Of a DNA stretch of 64,000 bases, positions 35,920 through 45,179 are shown piece after piece. A program made the position numbers and the translations under genes. The notes beneath the pieces were generated by a model. It was not told where the DNA came from. It saw nothing but the letters and a program-made list of their open reading frames with translations, and ran no database searches. This DNA comes from an uncultured Saprospiraceae bacterium. GTDB taxonomy: Bacteria > Bacteroidota > Bacteroidia > Chitinophagales > Saprospiraceae. The DNA lies in the NCBI GenBank assembly GCA_937926205.1, contig CALEYL010000074.1, positions 124,001-188,000 on the forward strand, written 5' to 3'. The first letter of the stretch is position 1. Each line of letters opens with the position of its first letter.

Positions 35920-38754
35920 ATGGAGCCTTACAACAAAAAACAACTGCGTGCATGGGTTGCCGAAGGCAAGCTGGGAACTTGTATCGAGGCCATGATGAAG
36001 TTGTCGGACGCCCTGCCTCAAAAGTCGCTTTCCGGAGTCATTAAAATTTCCGCCCGGTTCAGCCAATACGAAAATGATCAAAATGCAGGAACCAAAAGCG
36101 AAACTGCTTTAAGTCTGGAATTCAACCGCTTGACCGCCGCCCTGTTGCGGTTGATTGAAGCCATGCCTGTGCGCGAGGAGCGCCTTTTACACATTTACGA
36201 CCTCCCCTTACCCAGAAACAACCACTTTCAGGGCCGGGCTGACGATCTGATTCAAATCAGCCATTATTTCACCCGCAACTGGGTGGTCGTGCTCACCGGC
36301 ATCGGCAGCATTGGCAAAACACAACTGGCCAACGAATTTGCCCACCGGTCCAAATCAGACCAGGTCTACGATTACATTTTCTGGTTGAGCGCCGACACCG
36401 CTGCCGATCATTTGTCGCCGGGCGAACCGGAAGACCCGCACTCGCGCCCCGAAGCCCTGCTGCAGAGTGCCGCGCGAATTGCTCAAACACTCGATCTGGA
36501 AGAAAAAGACGTCAGTACCAAAGATACCATCCTTAAAAGTTTGTTTAGCTGGTTGAAAAATCACCACAACTGGCTGGTGGTAATCGATAATGTGCGCCAG
36601 TGGAAAACCATCGAAGATTTTATCGCACTCAAGGATTTTGGGCATATTCTGGTCACTACGCAACGCCTCGAAAATACGGGCCTGCACGTCCGGCGGATCG
36701 ATGTGGGTAAAATGGGTCAGGAAGATGGCCGGAAATTATTGTTGTCCAGGTCGCACCGCAGTTTTCAGGAATTGCCTGCCAGCGAACAGGCTGCTGTGGA
36801 AAAAATCGTGGAGGAGATTGACGGACTGCCTCTGGCGCTGATCCACGCCGCGTTTTACATCGATACCCGAAAATGCAGTTTCGAAGAGTTTCTGGAATTG
36901 TACATCAACAACCCCATTCCCATTTTGAGAATCCCCGGCGGCGATATCCCCGGCGAATACGAAGAAACCATCCTCACCACCTGGGGAATGGCGCTCGACA
37001 GCATCCGGCAAAGCCATGCAGAAGCCATTCAGTTGCTGGAATTTTTTGCTTTTTGCCACCCCGATGGCCTCTATGAATTTGTATTGGAAAAAGGCGGGCG
37101 CCTCATGGGAACGTCTTTTGACGCTTCGCCAAAAAACCGGTTCGAATTCCTGGAAACTTTCCGTTACATAGCCGATTTTTCTTTGGTGCAAAAAGATACT
37201 TCTGACCGGTTCATCATGCACCGGTTGGTACAGCTCATCATTCGGAGTAGTTTGCCGGAAGCCGCTTACCGCAACTGGATGCTGCGGCTTCTGCATTTTT
37301 ACGGCGAACTTTTTCCCGACCCTGTCCATGCTAATGTAGATTGGTGCGAAGCGCTTATCCCGCATGTGCTGGAATTCGCGCAACACTTCGATGCCCAGCC
37401 TCCGGAAGCACCTGACGCTTTGTTCAGCACCCTTTTCGCACGGGCCATAAAATACCTGGCCAGTAGGGCACAATTTGAAAAAGCCCTGCAGATTTATACC
37501 TTCGCCAAACGTCAAATCGAGCGGCACAAAGGGAAAGAGGCGCCGGAATTGCTGCCGGTTTTTAACGAAGCCATCAGTGTTTTAGTGACGCTAGGTGGCC
37601 ACGAAGAGGCACAAGCCCTGCTGATAAGAGCATCCGGGCTCGTTCCTGAAAATTCGTCTGTAATCGGGCTGGAATTGCAAATCAATCAGGGCCTGGTGTA
37701 TGAATCGCAGGGCAACTATACGCAGGCGGAAGCCTTGCTGGAAGAGGCCGGCAAACAGGCAGCCGCCATGAAAAACCTGTCCCTTCAGGCCATTGCCGTC
37801 AACCGCCTGGGCATGTTGTATTTTGCGCGCGCCCAAAATGAACCCCAACAGGCACAAGTCTGGCGCAATAAAGCAGACAGCTGCTATCAAATTGCCGGGC
37901 GAATCCGCCGGAAACTGTTCCCTGCAAACAGCACGCAAATGGCTGAGCTGCACAACAACCAGGCTTTGCTGCAATCCGGCGAGGACACCGCCGAAGCCAG
38001 GCGCCTTTTTGAACGGGCTTTCGACATCTACAAAAAGGCCTATGGCGCCGAGCACCCAGACTTCGGTTTTTGCTGCTACAATTGCGGACTGCTCTACTTT
38101 CACCTCGGCGAGCTGGCCCACAGCCAGCGCTACCTGCTAGAGGCGCTCCGAATCTGGGAGGGGCTTAGCATCCCGGAAAGCCTGCCCAGTGCCAAAAGGG
38201 AGCGTAACCTTGTGGTTGTCAAAATACTGGACAGTTTGCTGGCCATTCTGCTGAATGATACCGACCATGCCAAAGCGCCGGAAGCCATCGGCTATTGCAA
38301 ACGCATCCTCAACATCTACCGGCACGAGCTTCAGGAAGAAACCCTCGCCATTCTCAACTATCTCAATATTTTAGGGCACTTTCAGCGTCTCGCCAAATTG
38401 TGGCAGGAAGCCGATAAAACTTACGAAGAGGCCGTGCTGTTGCTGGACGAAATGCCCGACGTCCCCAAAGTAATGGCCGCCCGGATTTACAACAATTACG
38501 GTGTATTGTGCGAAGAAATGGAAGACAGGAACCGGGTTTCGAAGTACTTCGGATTGGCGATGGACGCCTGGGAACAAGGCGCTGCGACACAATTAGAGAA
38601 CCAGGAAGAATACCGCAATTTTCTGGCCAATGCGTTCAGCTTTTTAAATGAAGATCCACGCTACAAAGACGTAGCCGAAAGAATTTACCGCCAATTGGCC
38701 GTGCTGAATGAAGATATGGAACGCAAAAAACAGGAGGGGAGAAATAAAAAATAA
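35920..38754 (+). CDS. STAND NTPase: EAD11-like domain, NB-ARC, TPR
   Basis: 944 aa from ATG 35920. Residues ~1-85 (KKQLRAWVAEGKLGTCIEAM ... KISARFSQYENDQNAGT ... LEFNRLTAALLRLIEAM) have the shape of an effector-associated domain, closest in my judgement to EAD11: helical, with an ISARF core and a terminal N-R-x-x-x-A-L-L-x-L helix. NB-ARC follows: P-loop GIGSIGKTQLA (~127-137), Walker B WLVVIDNV (~218-225), a sensor arginine in LVTTQR, and GLPLALI (~302). From about 480 onward come tetratricopeptide repeats, the likely trigger-sensing part. Families of this build act as defence or cell-death switches that recruit effectors by EAD-EAD contacts. No partner with a matching EAD is next to it here. 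Confidence 0.85.
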   Translation: MEPYNKKQLRAWVAEGKLGTCIEAMMKLSDALPQKSLSGVIKISARFSQYENDQNAGTKSETALSLEFNRLTAALLRLIEAMPVREERLLHIYDLPLPRNNHFQGRADDLIQISHYFTRNWVVVLTGIGSIGKTQLANEFAHRSKSDQVYDYIFWLSADTAADHLSPGEPEDPHSRPEALLQSAARIAQTLDLEEKDVSTKDTILKSLFSWLKNHHNWLVVIDNVRQWKTIEDFIALKDFGHILVTTQRLENTGLHVRRIDVGKMGQEDGRKLLLSRSHRSFQELPASEQAAVEKIVEEIDGLPLALIHAAFYIDTRKCSFEEFLELYINNPIPILRIPGGDIPGEYEETILTTWGMALDSIRQSHAEAIQLLEFFAFCHPDGLYEFVLEKGGRLMGTSFDASPKNRFEFLETFRYIADFSLVQKDTSDRFIMHRLVQLIIRSSLPEAAYRNWMLRLLHFYGELFPDPVHANVDWCEALIPHVLEFAQHFDAQPPEAPDALFSTLFARAIKYLASRAQFEKALQIYTFAKRQIERHKGKEAPELLPVFNEAISVLVTLGGHEEAQALLIRASGLVPENSSVIGLELQINQGLVYESQGNYTQAEALLEEAGKQAAAMKNLSLQAIAVNRLGMLYFARAQNEPQQAQVWRNKADSCYQIAGRIRRKLFPANSTQMAELHNNQALLQSGEDTAEARRLFERAFDIYKKAYGAEHPDFGFCCYNCGLLYFHLGELAHSQRYLLEALRIWEGLSIPESLPSAKRERNLVVVKILDSLLAILLNDTDHAKAPEAIGYCKRILNIYRHELQEETLAILNYLNILGHFQRLAKLWQEADKTYEEAVLLLDEMPDVPKVMAARIYNNYGVLCEEMEDRNRVSKYFGLAMDAWEQGAATQLENQEEYRNFLANAFSFLNEDPRYKDVAERIYRQLAVLNEDMERKKQEGRNKK

Positions 38755-38776
38755 AGCAAACAGGCGAGACTGGTCG

Positions 38777-38983
38777 CTATTTGCTTTTCAAATCTTTGTG
38801 ATTGACGTTGATGACCGGTACATGCGCCCAGTCTTCTTTCGACAAATCACTCCGCTGGCTGCTGCTATCCGATCCGGAAATTGCTTTGAGCAGTTTTTGT
38901 GCTTCTGCAGTTGCCACGGTTTTGATCGTAGCCCCTAATTTGAAGCCCATTGCAATGCCGCTACCGAAAGTTGGTTCTGACAT
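38777..38983 (-). CDS. Small hypothetical protein (68 aa) with its own promoter
   Basis: Short minus-strand gene, start ATG 38983, encoding MSEPTFGSGIAMGFKLGATI..., with an alanine-rich helix (TAEAQKLLKAISG) and a polar tail. No signal peptide or known motif. Its reality is supported by a perfect -7 box 30 bp upstream and by the absence of any better frame in the space between the STAND gene and the next GNAT gene. It is convergent with the STAND gene (22 bp between stops). Function unknown. Confidence 0.5.
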   Translation of the reverse strand: MSEPTFGSGIAMGFKLGATIKTVATAEAQKLLKAISGSDSSSQRSDLSKEDWAHVPVINVNHKDLKSK

Positions 38984-39012
38984 AAAATCAGGTTTAGTAC
39001 ATAATGTGGCTA

Positions 39013-39020
39013 CAAAGATA
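39013..39020 (-). promoter_or_regulatory. -7 element (TATCTTTG) for the 68-aa gene
   Basis: TATCTTTG on the minus strand, same octamer as the tdk promoter, 30 bp upstream of ATG 38983. The remaining sequence to 39285 shows only a GCCGGT/ACCGGC inverted repeat near 39239-39268 and no gene. Confidence 0.55.
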
Positions 39021-39285
39021 GTGCAGATCCGCAGATTTTCCTACCCCGGGGCCTTTATAAAAATTGCAAGCCGTTTTACATGCGACTGCTTTTATGGGAA
39101 AACGCTGAAACTGGCGGAAAATGTTTCCCGAAACCCTGACTTTAGGGCTTTGTTAAGAGTTGAGCGGGTGATTTGCCGTGTGTTGACAGCCACCCATTTT
39201 ATTTATTAAAACAGGAAGCGGGAACAGAAACGAGCTAAGCCGGTGTTGAGTTATTCCGTAAAACCGGCCAATAACAAACCAATAT

Positions 39286-40137
39286 ATGGTACCACACATC
39301 ACCGCTTACAAAACACCACAGGAATTCCTGAACAAAACGAGGGCTTTTCTTGAACAAAAAGAGCTCGAAAACAACCTCATTATCGGACTTTGCAATGGTT
39401 TTCCCGACAAAACAAAAGTACACGAAGGATGCGTTTTCATCAACGCATTTGACCAACATCAAATCCAGGCGAGTTCCATCAAGACCATTTCCAAAGCCGT
39501 TGTTTCCGGGGCGACAAAACAACCGGAACCCATGAAAGCCCTCGCGGATTACTACCTCGGCGAAGACATCACCCTGAGCGGTGTCGTTGGGGAGCGCTTC
39601 TGTGCAGAGGCATTTTCAGCTTTTTACGGCAGGCCGCAGGCGCGCGAAGTAACCATGCTTGTCCATCAACTGGCGGCTGTAAACCACCTGCCCCTTCCCG
39701 CAGGAAAGATGGAACTGGCAAACGCCGCCGATACCGAACTGCTCACTGCGTGGTCCGTCGATTTCGAAGAGGATGCCGATATTTTTCCACGCCAAAATAA
39801 GGCCACTATTTTCAAAAATACGGAAGCGAGGATACAGGCCGGCCATTTTTTCAAGTGGGTCGTTCAGGGAGAGGTAGTGAGCATGGCAGCCATCGTCCGA
39901 AAGACCAGAAACATCGGCATCGTGGGGCTGGTTTATACTCCCCAAACCTTGCGCGGGAAGGGGTATGCCACAGGCATTGTCTCAACAATAAGTGCCTACA
40001 TCCTGCAAAAAGGCTACCGGTACTGCGGCCTGTTCACCGATGTGGCCAACCCTACCTCCAACAGCATTTACAGAAAGATTGGCTATGTTCCGGTGACTGA
40101 GTTTAAGGACATTGAATATGGCCTCCAAAGTCCCTAA
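39286..40137 (+). CDS. GNAT-family N-acetyltransferase
   Basis: 283-aa protein with an N-terminal extension and a C-terminal acetyltransferase domain. The acetyl-CoA pyrophosphate loop is TPQTLRGKGYATGIVSTIS (R-G-K-G-Y-A), preceded by the strand IGIVGLVYTP and followed by CGLFTDVANPTSNSIYRKIGY, the usual end of the fold. The size and two-part build resemble GCN5-type proteins annotated as predicted acetyltransferases; the substrate is unknown. No relation to the arginine operon GNAT is apparent beyond the fold. The next gene follows after 65 bp on the same strand. Confidence 0.82.
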   Translation: MVPHITAYKTPQEFLNKTRAFLEQKELENNLIIGLCNGFPDKTKVHEGCVFINAFDQHQIQASSIKTISKAVVSGATKQPEPMKALADYYLGEDITLSGVVGERFCAEAFSAFYGRPQAREVTMLVHQLAAVNHLPLPAGKMELANAADTELLTAWSVDFEEDADIFPRQNKATIFKNTEARIQAGHFFKWVVQGEVVSMAAIVRKTRNIGIVGLVYTPQTLRGKGYATGIVSTISAYILQKGYRYCGLFTDVANPTSNSIYRKIGYVPVTEFKDIEYGLQSP

Positions 40138-40202
40138 AAGATACGTGCCGATTTCTCTATGAACGTGTAACTTGTGCCTTATTTAACCCGCTAATTCCTT
40201 TT

Positions 40203-40916
40203 ATGATGATCAACAGAATATTGGCAATCGGGCTGTTGCTTTTTGCAGCCCATTCAGCGAATGCTCAAAATTTCTTAGACGGCGCCTATCGCTTCTCCGG
40301 TAGTAAAGAAGCGTACATCACCCTCAGCAATGGCGAAACCATCACCAGTTTCGTAGACGACATCAAGCGCAAGAAGGGGCTGATCAGCGCCATCAACCTC
40401 AAAGATGCCGATGGCAAAGAAACAAGCCTGGCGCCAGATCAGGTCAAACACATGTACCTGGCGCCAACCGGCTTCGACAAAGTATCCCGGGCCCTTGACG
40501 ATTCGGACAATGTAACCAAGTGGAGTAAGGACCAGAGCGCCCACGCACAGTACATCAAAGATGGCTATGTTTATTTTGAGACTACAGAAGTGATGGTGAA
40601 GAAGAAAAAAATGACCTTGTTGATGCAATTGGTCAATCCCGGATTTGCCAATGGCATAAAGGTTTATTTCGACCCCTGGGCTTCCGAAACGGGAGGAATC
40701 GCAGTAGGCGGCCTGCAGGTATCGGGCGGCGACAAAAGATCCTACTACTTCAAGAAAGGCGATAAAATGGCCGTCAGAATAAGCAAGAAAAACTACGAAG
40801 ACGAATTCAACAGCCTGTACGGCGGGTGTGCCGCCTTCAAGAAAAATTTCGGCAAAAGCAAGAAGTGGTCACAGGTAGAGAAGCACGTTTTCTTTTATTC
40901 GGAAAACTGCCAGTAA
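40203..40916 (+). CDS. Exported protein of unknown function (237 aa)
   Basis: A clear signal peptide (MMINRILAIGLLLFAAHSANAQ) precedes a mature protein rich in lysine and beta-strand-like segments (EAYITLSNGETITSF, KKKKMTLLMQLVNPGFANG, IKVYFDPWASETGGIAVGG). Two cysteines lie near the C-terminus (GGCAAFKKNFG and ENCQ), possibly forming a disulfide. I do not recognise the family. It is followed by a strong hairpin, so the transcript probably ends there. Confidence 0.7.
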   Translation: MMINRILAIGLLLFAAHSANAQNFLDGAYRFSGSKEAYITLSNGETITSFVDDIKRKKGLISAINLKDADGKETSLAPDQVKHMYLAPTGFDKVSRALDDSDNVTKWSKDQSAHAQYIKDGYVYFETTEVMVKKKKMTLLMQLVNPGFANGIKVYFDPWASETGGIAVGGLQVSGGDKRSYYFKKGDKMAVRISKKNYEDEFNSLYGGCAAFKKNFGKSKKWSQVEKHVFFYSENCQ

Positions 40917-40939
40917 GTGTGCTAATAATAAGCTAAAGA

Positions 40940-40979
40940 GGCATCCCGGATTTTCAGCATCCGGAAAATTCGGGATGCC
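40940..40979 (+). terminator. Hairpin after the 237-aa exported protein gene
   Basis: GGCATCCCGGATTTTC (40940-40955) pairs with 40964-40979 over 16 bp with one G-T type mismatch and an 8-nt loop, 24 bp behind the stop codon. Confidence 0.6.
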
Positions 40980-41035
40980 CCATATTTCGATAAATTGACG
41001 ACATTAGACGGGAGGCTTCGCCGGGCGCGGAGATC

Positions 41036-41110
41036 GTACCGCTGAACGCCCGTTCAGCGTGGAGCAGAAAAGCAATTACCTCAACGCGCTGAACGGGAGT
41101 TCAGCGGTAC
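41036..41110. repeat. REP-like 24-bp inverted repeat with palindromic arms
   Basis: Arms 41036-41059 and 41087-41110 are complementary over 24 bp with one mismatch. Each arm is itself a hairpin (CGCTGAAC ... GTTCAGCG). The remainder of the gap up to 41336 is GC-rich and then A/T-rich, without a gene I can support. Confidence 0.6.
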
Positions 41111-41336
41111 AACACCCGGCAAGCGATGCGGCAGCATGACTACCTGTTCGGAGGCCGGGCAGCATCCACCTGCGAAGGTTCTCTGCCGGGAGTGATACAG
41201 GTCTCCACACAAAGCCCTTCTAACTTCCCCCATGCAGCATTCACAGAAAAATCGGATATTTGTCAGCGACGGAGTCTGAGGACATTGAATTTGAATGATC
41301 AGAAAGTTTATTTATTAATTTCATAAATCATTCACA

Positions 41337-41747
41337 ATGAAGTCAACCTATTTTTTTCTCCTCGCGATGGCGCTTGCCGCTATTTCCTGCAACCAGCAAA
41401 AAGGTACACAAGAGGCTTCTAAGGAGGCCCCACCTACACTCGAAAACCGGGTATTTAAAATTGACAACTACGTTAACGACAAAAAAGAAAGCAGCGAAGA
41501 TCTTATCTTTAAAAACAACATGGTCGAGGGCAGTGATTGCGGCCAATGGGGCTTTGTTGCGTCTGCGTATACCGCTGAGAACATGCCTGACGGTTCTATA
41601 AAATTCAGTTCCGTCATGCTAAGCCCCAATGAAGGTAAAATGGTCTGGGAAGGAATGGTAAAGGACAAAGCCATTGAAGGCAAAATGGTCTGGAGCAAGG
41701 AAGGGCAGGATGACATCGATTATGTTTTCCGGGGTATGGAAAAGTAG
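41337..41747 (+). CDS. Small lipoprotein (136 aa)
   Basis: The lipoprotein signal is MKSTYFFLLAMALAAISC, with the lipidated cysteine at residue 18 followed by NQQKG. The mature part alternates strand-like stretches (NRVFKIDNYVNDKK, EDLIFKNNMVEG, SIKFSSVMLSPNEG) with two repeats of a GKMVW turn (GKMVWEGMVKDKA and GKMVWSKEGQD). This suggests a small beta-barrel or lipocalin-like fold. No function recognised. It stands alone, upstream of the bidirectional terminator shared with atpG. Confidence 0.7.
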   Translation: MKSTYFFLLAMALAAISCNQQKGTQEASKEAPPTLENRVFKIDNYVNDKKESSEDLIFKNNMVEGSDCGQWGFVASAYTAENMPDGSIKFSSVMLSPNEGKMVWEGMVKDKAIEGKMVWSKEGQDDIDYVFRGMEK

Positions 41748-41890
41748 TGGCCAATTTTCAAGCTGGAGCTTAAAAAACGGGTAGAACCCGGCAGAATAGA
41801 ACACGCGAGGCGAAACTTCGACTTCGCTTCGACTACGCTCAGCCGCCAGCTCAGTTGCCGCCATTGCGTGAGCAGACTGACCAAAAAGCA

Positions 41891-41929
41891 AAACAGCCGA
41901 ACCCTGCATCCTGCAAAGTTCGGCTGTTT
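41891..41929. terminator. Bidirectional terminator between the lipoprotein gene and atpG
   Basis: AAACAGCCGAAC (41891-41902) pairs perfectly with 41918-41929, with A-rich sequence before and T-rich sequence after, so it can act in both directions for the convergent genes. Confidence 0.75.
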
Positions 41930-41955
41930 ATATGCCGTAAGTGATATGAACTAAA

Positions 41956-42837
41956 TTAGTTCGACAACGCGGCGGCGCCGCCCACGATCTCCAGAATTTC
42001 TCCCGTAATCGCTTCCTGACGTGCTTTGTTGTAATTGATGCGCAATTCGCGGAGCATCTCTTCTGCGTTGTCCGTTGCCTTGTCCATGGCCGTCATGCGC
42101 GCGCCGTGTTCAGAAGCCTGAGTGTCCAGCAGGTATTTGTGAAACTGGATTTGCAGGATGCTCGGGATGAGGTGTTCCAGCAGGCCTTCCTGTCCCGGTT
42201 CGAAGATGTAATCTGCTTTCTGGTTGCTTTCGCCGCTTTCCAGTTTGACCACCGGCAAAAACTGCTCAGCTTCAGGAAACTGCGTCGCGGCATTTTTGAA
42301 GCGACCATAAGCCACGATGATGGAATCGTAGGTTTTATCTTCGAAAGCCTTCATCAGGCGTTCCGATACTTTGGAGACATTGTCGAAGCTCAGGTCGCTG
42401 AACAACTCCACATAATCGCCGATCACCTTTGCGTGGCGTTTGCGGAAGAAGTCGTACCCTTTTTTGCCGATGCAAAGAATGTCCAGGTTGCCTTTAGCAG
42501 CAGCCTCGGCATATTCATTGTTCAGGAGTTGCGAAGCAGCTTTGATTACGTTGGTGTTGAAAGCGCCGCACAAGCCGCGGTTGGAAGTTACCACTACCAG
42601 ACAAGCGCGCTCGATCGGGCGTTGCTGGCCAAAGGAAGAGGAGACGTCGCTGCCGAGGTTCGACAGGATGTTCCGCAACATGGCGTTCAGCTTGTTCGAG
42701 TAAGGGCGCATCTGAACGATGGCCTGCTGCGCTTTGCGAAACTTGGCCGCAGAAACCATTTTCATGGCTTTGGTGATCTGCTGCGTGTTTTGCACCGACT
42801 TAATCCGTTCGCGTACTTCTTTTAAATTTCCAGCCAT
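41956..42837 (-). CDS. atpG: ATP synthase F1 gamma subunit
   Basis: 293-aa central stalk subunit. Family marks at both ends: MAGNLKEVRERIKSVQNTQQ and ITKAMKMVSAAKFRKAQ at the N-terminus, and ARMTAMDKATDNAEEML with RELRINYNKARQEAITGEI at the C-terminus, where the rotor helices fit into the catalytic head. Last gene of the operon, 67 bp behind atpA. Confidence 0.96.
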   Translation of the reverse strand: MAGNLKEVRERIKSVQNTQQITKAMKMVSAAKFRKAQQAIVQMRPYSNKLNAMLRNILSNLGSDVSSSFGQQRPIERACLVVVTSNRGLCGAFNTNVIKAASQLLNNEYAEAAAKGNLDILCIGKKGYDFFRKRHAKVIGDYVELFSDLSFDNVSKVSERLMKAFEDKTYDSIIVAYGRFKNAATQFPEAEQFLPVVKLESGESNQKADYIFEPGQEGLLEHLIPSILQIQFHKYLLDTQASEHGARMTAMDKATDNAEEMLRELRINYNKARQEAITGEILEIVGGAAALSN

Positions 42838-42904
42838 GACTGTTTATATGGTATGAGTTGGAATGGTTGCCCACCGGAGCAGGCAACCAGTTAAACTTTC
42901 TTGA

Positions 42905-44512
42905 CTACTTCTTCTTGTACTGCGATGTAATTTCAGCTGCCAGTTTTTCAACAGCTTTCAGCGAATCGTTTTCCAGTTTACCCGCTTTGAACTCAGCCAG
43001 AATTTCAGGGCTCTGGCCTTCGAGCGTGGTGAGGAAAATTTCTTCAAACTCGCGTACTTTATCCACCGGCACATCGCGCAGCAAACCTTTGCTACCCAAA
43101 TAAATGATGGCAACCTGCTTTTCTACCGATACCGGAGAGTATTGTGGCTGCTTCAGAATTTCCACGTTGCGCTTTCCTTTTTCCAAAACGGCTGTCGTAG
43201 CAGCGTCGAGGTCAGAACCGAATTTCGCAAAAGCTTCCAGTTCGCGGTATTGCGCCTGGTCGAGCTTCAGCGTACCGGATACCTTTTTCATGGATTTGAT
43301 CTGCGCATTACCCCCTACCCGCGATACCGAAATACCTACGTTGATGGCCGGGCGGATACCCGAGTTAAACAGGTTCGATTCGAGGAAGATCTGACCGTCG
43401 GTAATCGAAATTACGTTGGTCGGGATGTATGCCGATACGTCGCCTGCCTGTGTTTCGATGATCGGAAGCGCCGTGAGCGAACCGCCACCTTTTACCATTG
43501 GCTGGCCTTTTGCGTCTTTTCCGTTTTTCAGCGATTCCGGCAGGTCGTTCATGCTGCGGGCAATGTCATCGTTGCTGATGATTTTGGCAGCACGCTCCAG
43601 CAAGCGGGAGTGCAGGTAGAATACGTCACCCGGATAAGCTTCACGGCCCGGCGGGCGGCGCAGCAACAGCGATACTTCGCGGTAAGCTACAGCCTGCTTC
43701 GACAAGTCATCGTAAATGATGAGCGCCGGACGGCCTGTATCGCGGAAAAACTCCCCGATGGCAGCGCCTGCAAACGGTGCAAAGAACTGAATCGGAGCCG
43801 GATCGGCAGCAGATGCAGATACGATGGTGGTGTAAGCCATGGCGCCGTTTTCTTCCAGGGTGCGGGCAACGTTGGCTACGGTAGAAGATTTCTGACCGGA
43901 AGCAACGTAAATGCAATAAACCGTTTCTCCACGTTCGTGGAATTCGCGCTGGTTGATGATGGTGTCAATCGCAATGGCAGTTTTACCCGTCTGGCGGTCA
44001 CCGATAATCAACTCGCGCTGACCACGGCCAATCGGAATCATGGCGTCGATGGCCTTGATGCCCGTTTGAAGCGGCTCGCTTACCGGCTGGCGGAAGATAA
44101 CGCCCGGAGCTTTGCGCTCCAGCGGCATCTCGTAGCGATCGCCTTTGATCTCACCTTTGCCGTCGATGGGTTGGCCAAGTGTGTTAACGACACGGCCTAC
44201 CATGCCTTCGCCAACCTGGATGGAAGCGATGCGTCCCGTGCGGTGTACGCGTGAACCTTCGCGAATGTTGTCGCCGGCCCCCATCAATACAACCCCTACG
44301 TTGTCTTCTTCGAGGTTAAGTACGATGGCTTGAACGCCGGTTTCAAATTCGACAAGCTCGCCTGCCTGTGCATTGTTCAGGCCGTAAACGCGTGCGATAC
44401 CGTCGCCGACCTGGAGCACGGTTCCGTATTCTTCGAGTTGCGTGGCAGTACTGAAGCCGGAAAGTTGCTGCTTCAGTATCGCTGATATCTCATCAGGTTT
44501 GACATCCACCAT
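42905..44512 (-). CDS. atpA: ATP synthase F1 alpha subunit
   Basis: 535-aa nucleotide-binding, non-catalytic subunit. P-loop GDRQTGKTAIAIDT (about 172-185), VYVAIGQ-like IYVASGQKSSTVANV, IYDDLSKQAVAYREVSLLLRR, and the family signature P-A-I-N-V-G-I-S-V-S-R-V-G. The N-terminal VDVKPDEISAILKQQL matches the segment that binds the delta subunit. The matching catalytic beta subunit gene (atpD) is not in this window. Confidence 0.97.
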   Translation of the reverse strand: MVDVKPDEISAILKQQLSGFSTATQLEEYGTVLQVGDGIARVYGLNNAQAGELVEFETGVQAIVLNLEEDNVGVVLMGAGDNIREGSRVHRTGRIASIQVGEGMVGRVVNTLGQPIDGKGEIKGDRYEMPLERKAPGVIFRQPVSEPLQTGIKAIDAMIPIGRGQRELIIGDRQTGKTAIAIDTIINQREFHERGETVYCIYVASGQKSSTVANVARTLEENGAMAYTTIVSASAADPAPIQFFAPFAGAAIGEFFRDTGRPALIIYDDLSKQAVAYREVSLLLRRPPGREAYPGDVFYLHSRLLERAAKIISNDDIARSMNDLPESLKNGKDAKGQPMVKGGGSLTALPIIETQAGDVSAYIPTNVISITDGQIFLESNLFNSGIRPAINVGISVSRVGGNAQIKSMKKVSGTLKLDQAQYRELEAFAKFGSDLDAATTAVLEKGKRNVEILKQPQYSPVSVEKQVAIIYLGSKGLLRDVPVDKVREFEEIFLTTLEGQSPEILAEFKAGKLENDSLKAVEKLAAEITSQYKKK

Positions 44513-44592
44513 GGTGTATATGAATTTGCTTGATTAAATTATTAAAACCGACTGAACCTTTGGAATTTCAAAGGTCCGGTCGCTGTGATCTT

Positions 44593-45162
44593 TTACCGGG
44601 ACACAATTTGCGAAATGTACGGGTTGTCGTCGAAGTCTTTCTTCAACTGCTTCAACTTGTGCGAAACGCTGGCGTCGTAAACTTTGTCTTCAAACTCCAC
44701 GATGAAGCCGCCGATCAGGCTCGGATCTACTTCAGCCGTCAGTTCAATGTTCGAATCTGTAACGGTGCTTTCCACCAATTTCTGAAGCACGGATTTGAAA
44801 GTCGCGTCGCTAACAGGAGAAGCAGTCGTCAGAGTTACCTTGGAAATGTGCTTCACTTTGCGGTATTGGCTGTCAAATTCCATCGCAACATCCGCGAGGT
44901 ACATCTCACGGCCTTTGTTGATCACAATGTTCAGAAAAGCCATGGTCAGCACATCAAATTTTTCGCCAAAAATGGCTTTGATGATGGCCGCCTTTTTGTC
45001 CGCATGCACGATTGGGCTCTTCAGCATCAACTTGAAATCAGCCACTTTAGTCGCTTCTTTGAAGGCCTTTACGTCTTCCGCCACGCGCTCCAGCTTGTTC
45101 TGGTCAATGGCCAGGTCAAGGAGGGATTTAGCGTAACGGGAAGCTATTCTTTGTACCGACAT
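44593..45162 (-). CDS. atpH: ATP synthase F1 delta subunit
   Basis: 189-aa peripheral stalk subunit joining alpha to the b dimer. SVQRIASRYAKSLLDLAIDQ at the start and a C-terminal region VDPSLIGGFIVEFEDKVYDASVSHKL are family-typical. 17 bp separate it from atpF upstream and 80 bp from atpA downstream. Confidence 0.94.
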   Translation of the reverse strand: MSVQRIASRYAKSLLDLAIDQNKLERVAEDVKAFKEATKVADFKLMLKSPIVHADKKAAIIKAIFGEKFDVLTMAFLNIVINKGREMYLADVAMEFDSQYRKVKHISKVTLTTASPVSDATFKSVLQKLVESTVTDSNIELTAEVDPSLIGGFIVEFEDKVYDASVSHKLKQLKKDFDDNPYISQIVSR

Positions 45163-45179
45163 AATCGTTGGTCTTAATA

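Noticed and set aside
41126..41326. 66-codon plus-strand frame before the 136-aa lipoprotein gene
   Set aside because: No motif, no promoter or signal, and it begins within repeat-rich sequence.
43142..44254. 370-codon plus-strand open frame opposite atpA
   Set aside because: It is antisense to a highly conserved gene; its translation is rich in Arg, Cys and Phe without motifs, as expected from the complement of a codon-biased gene.
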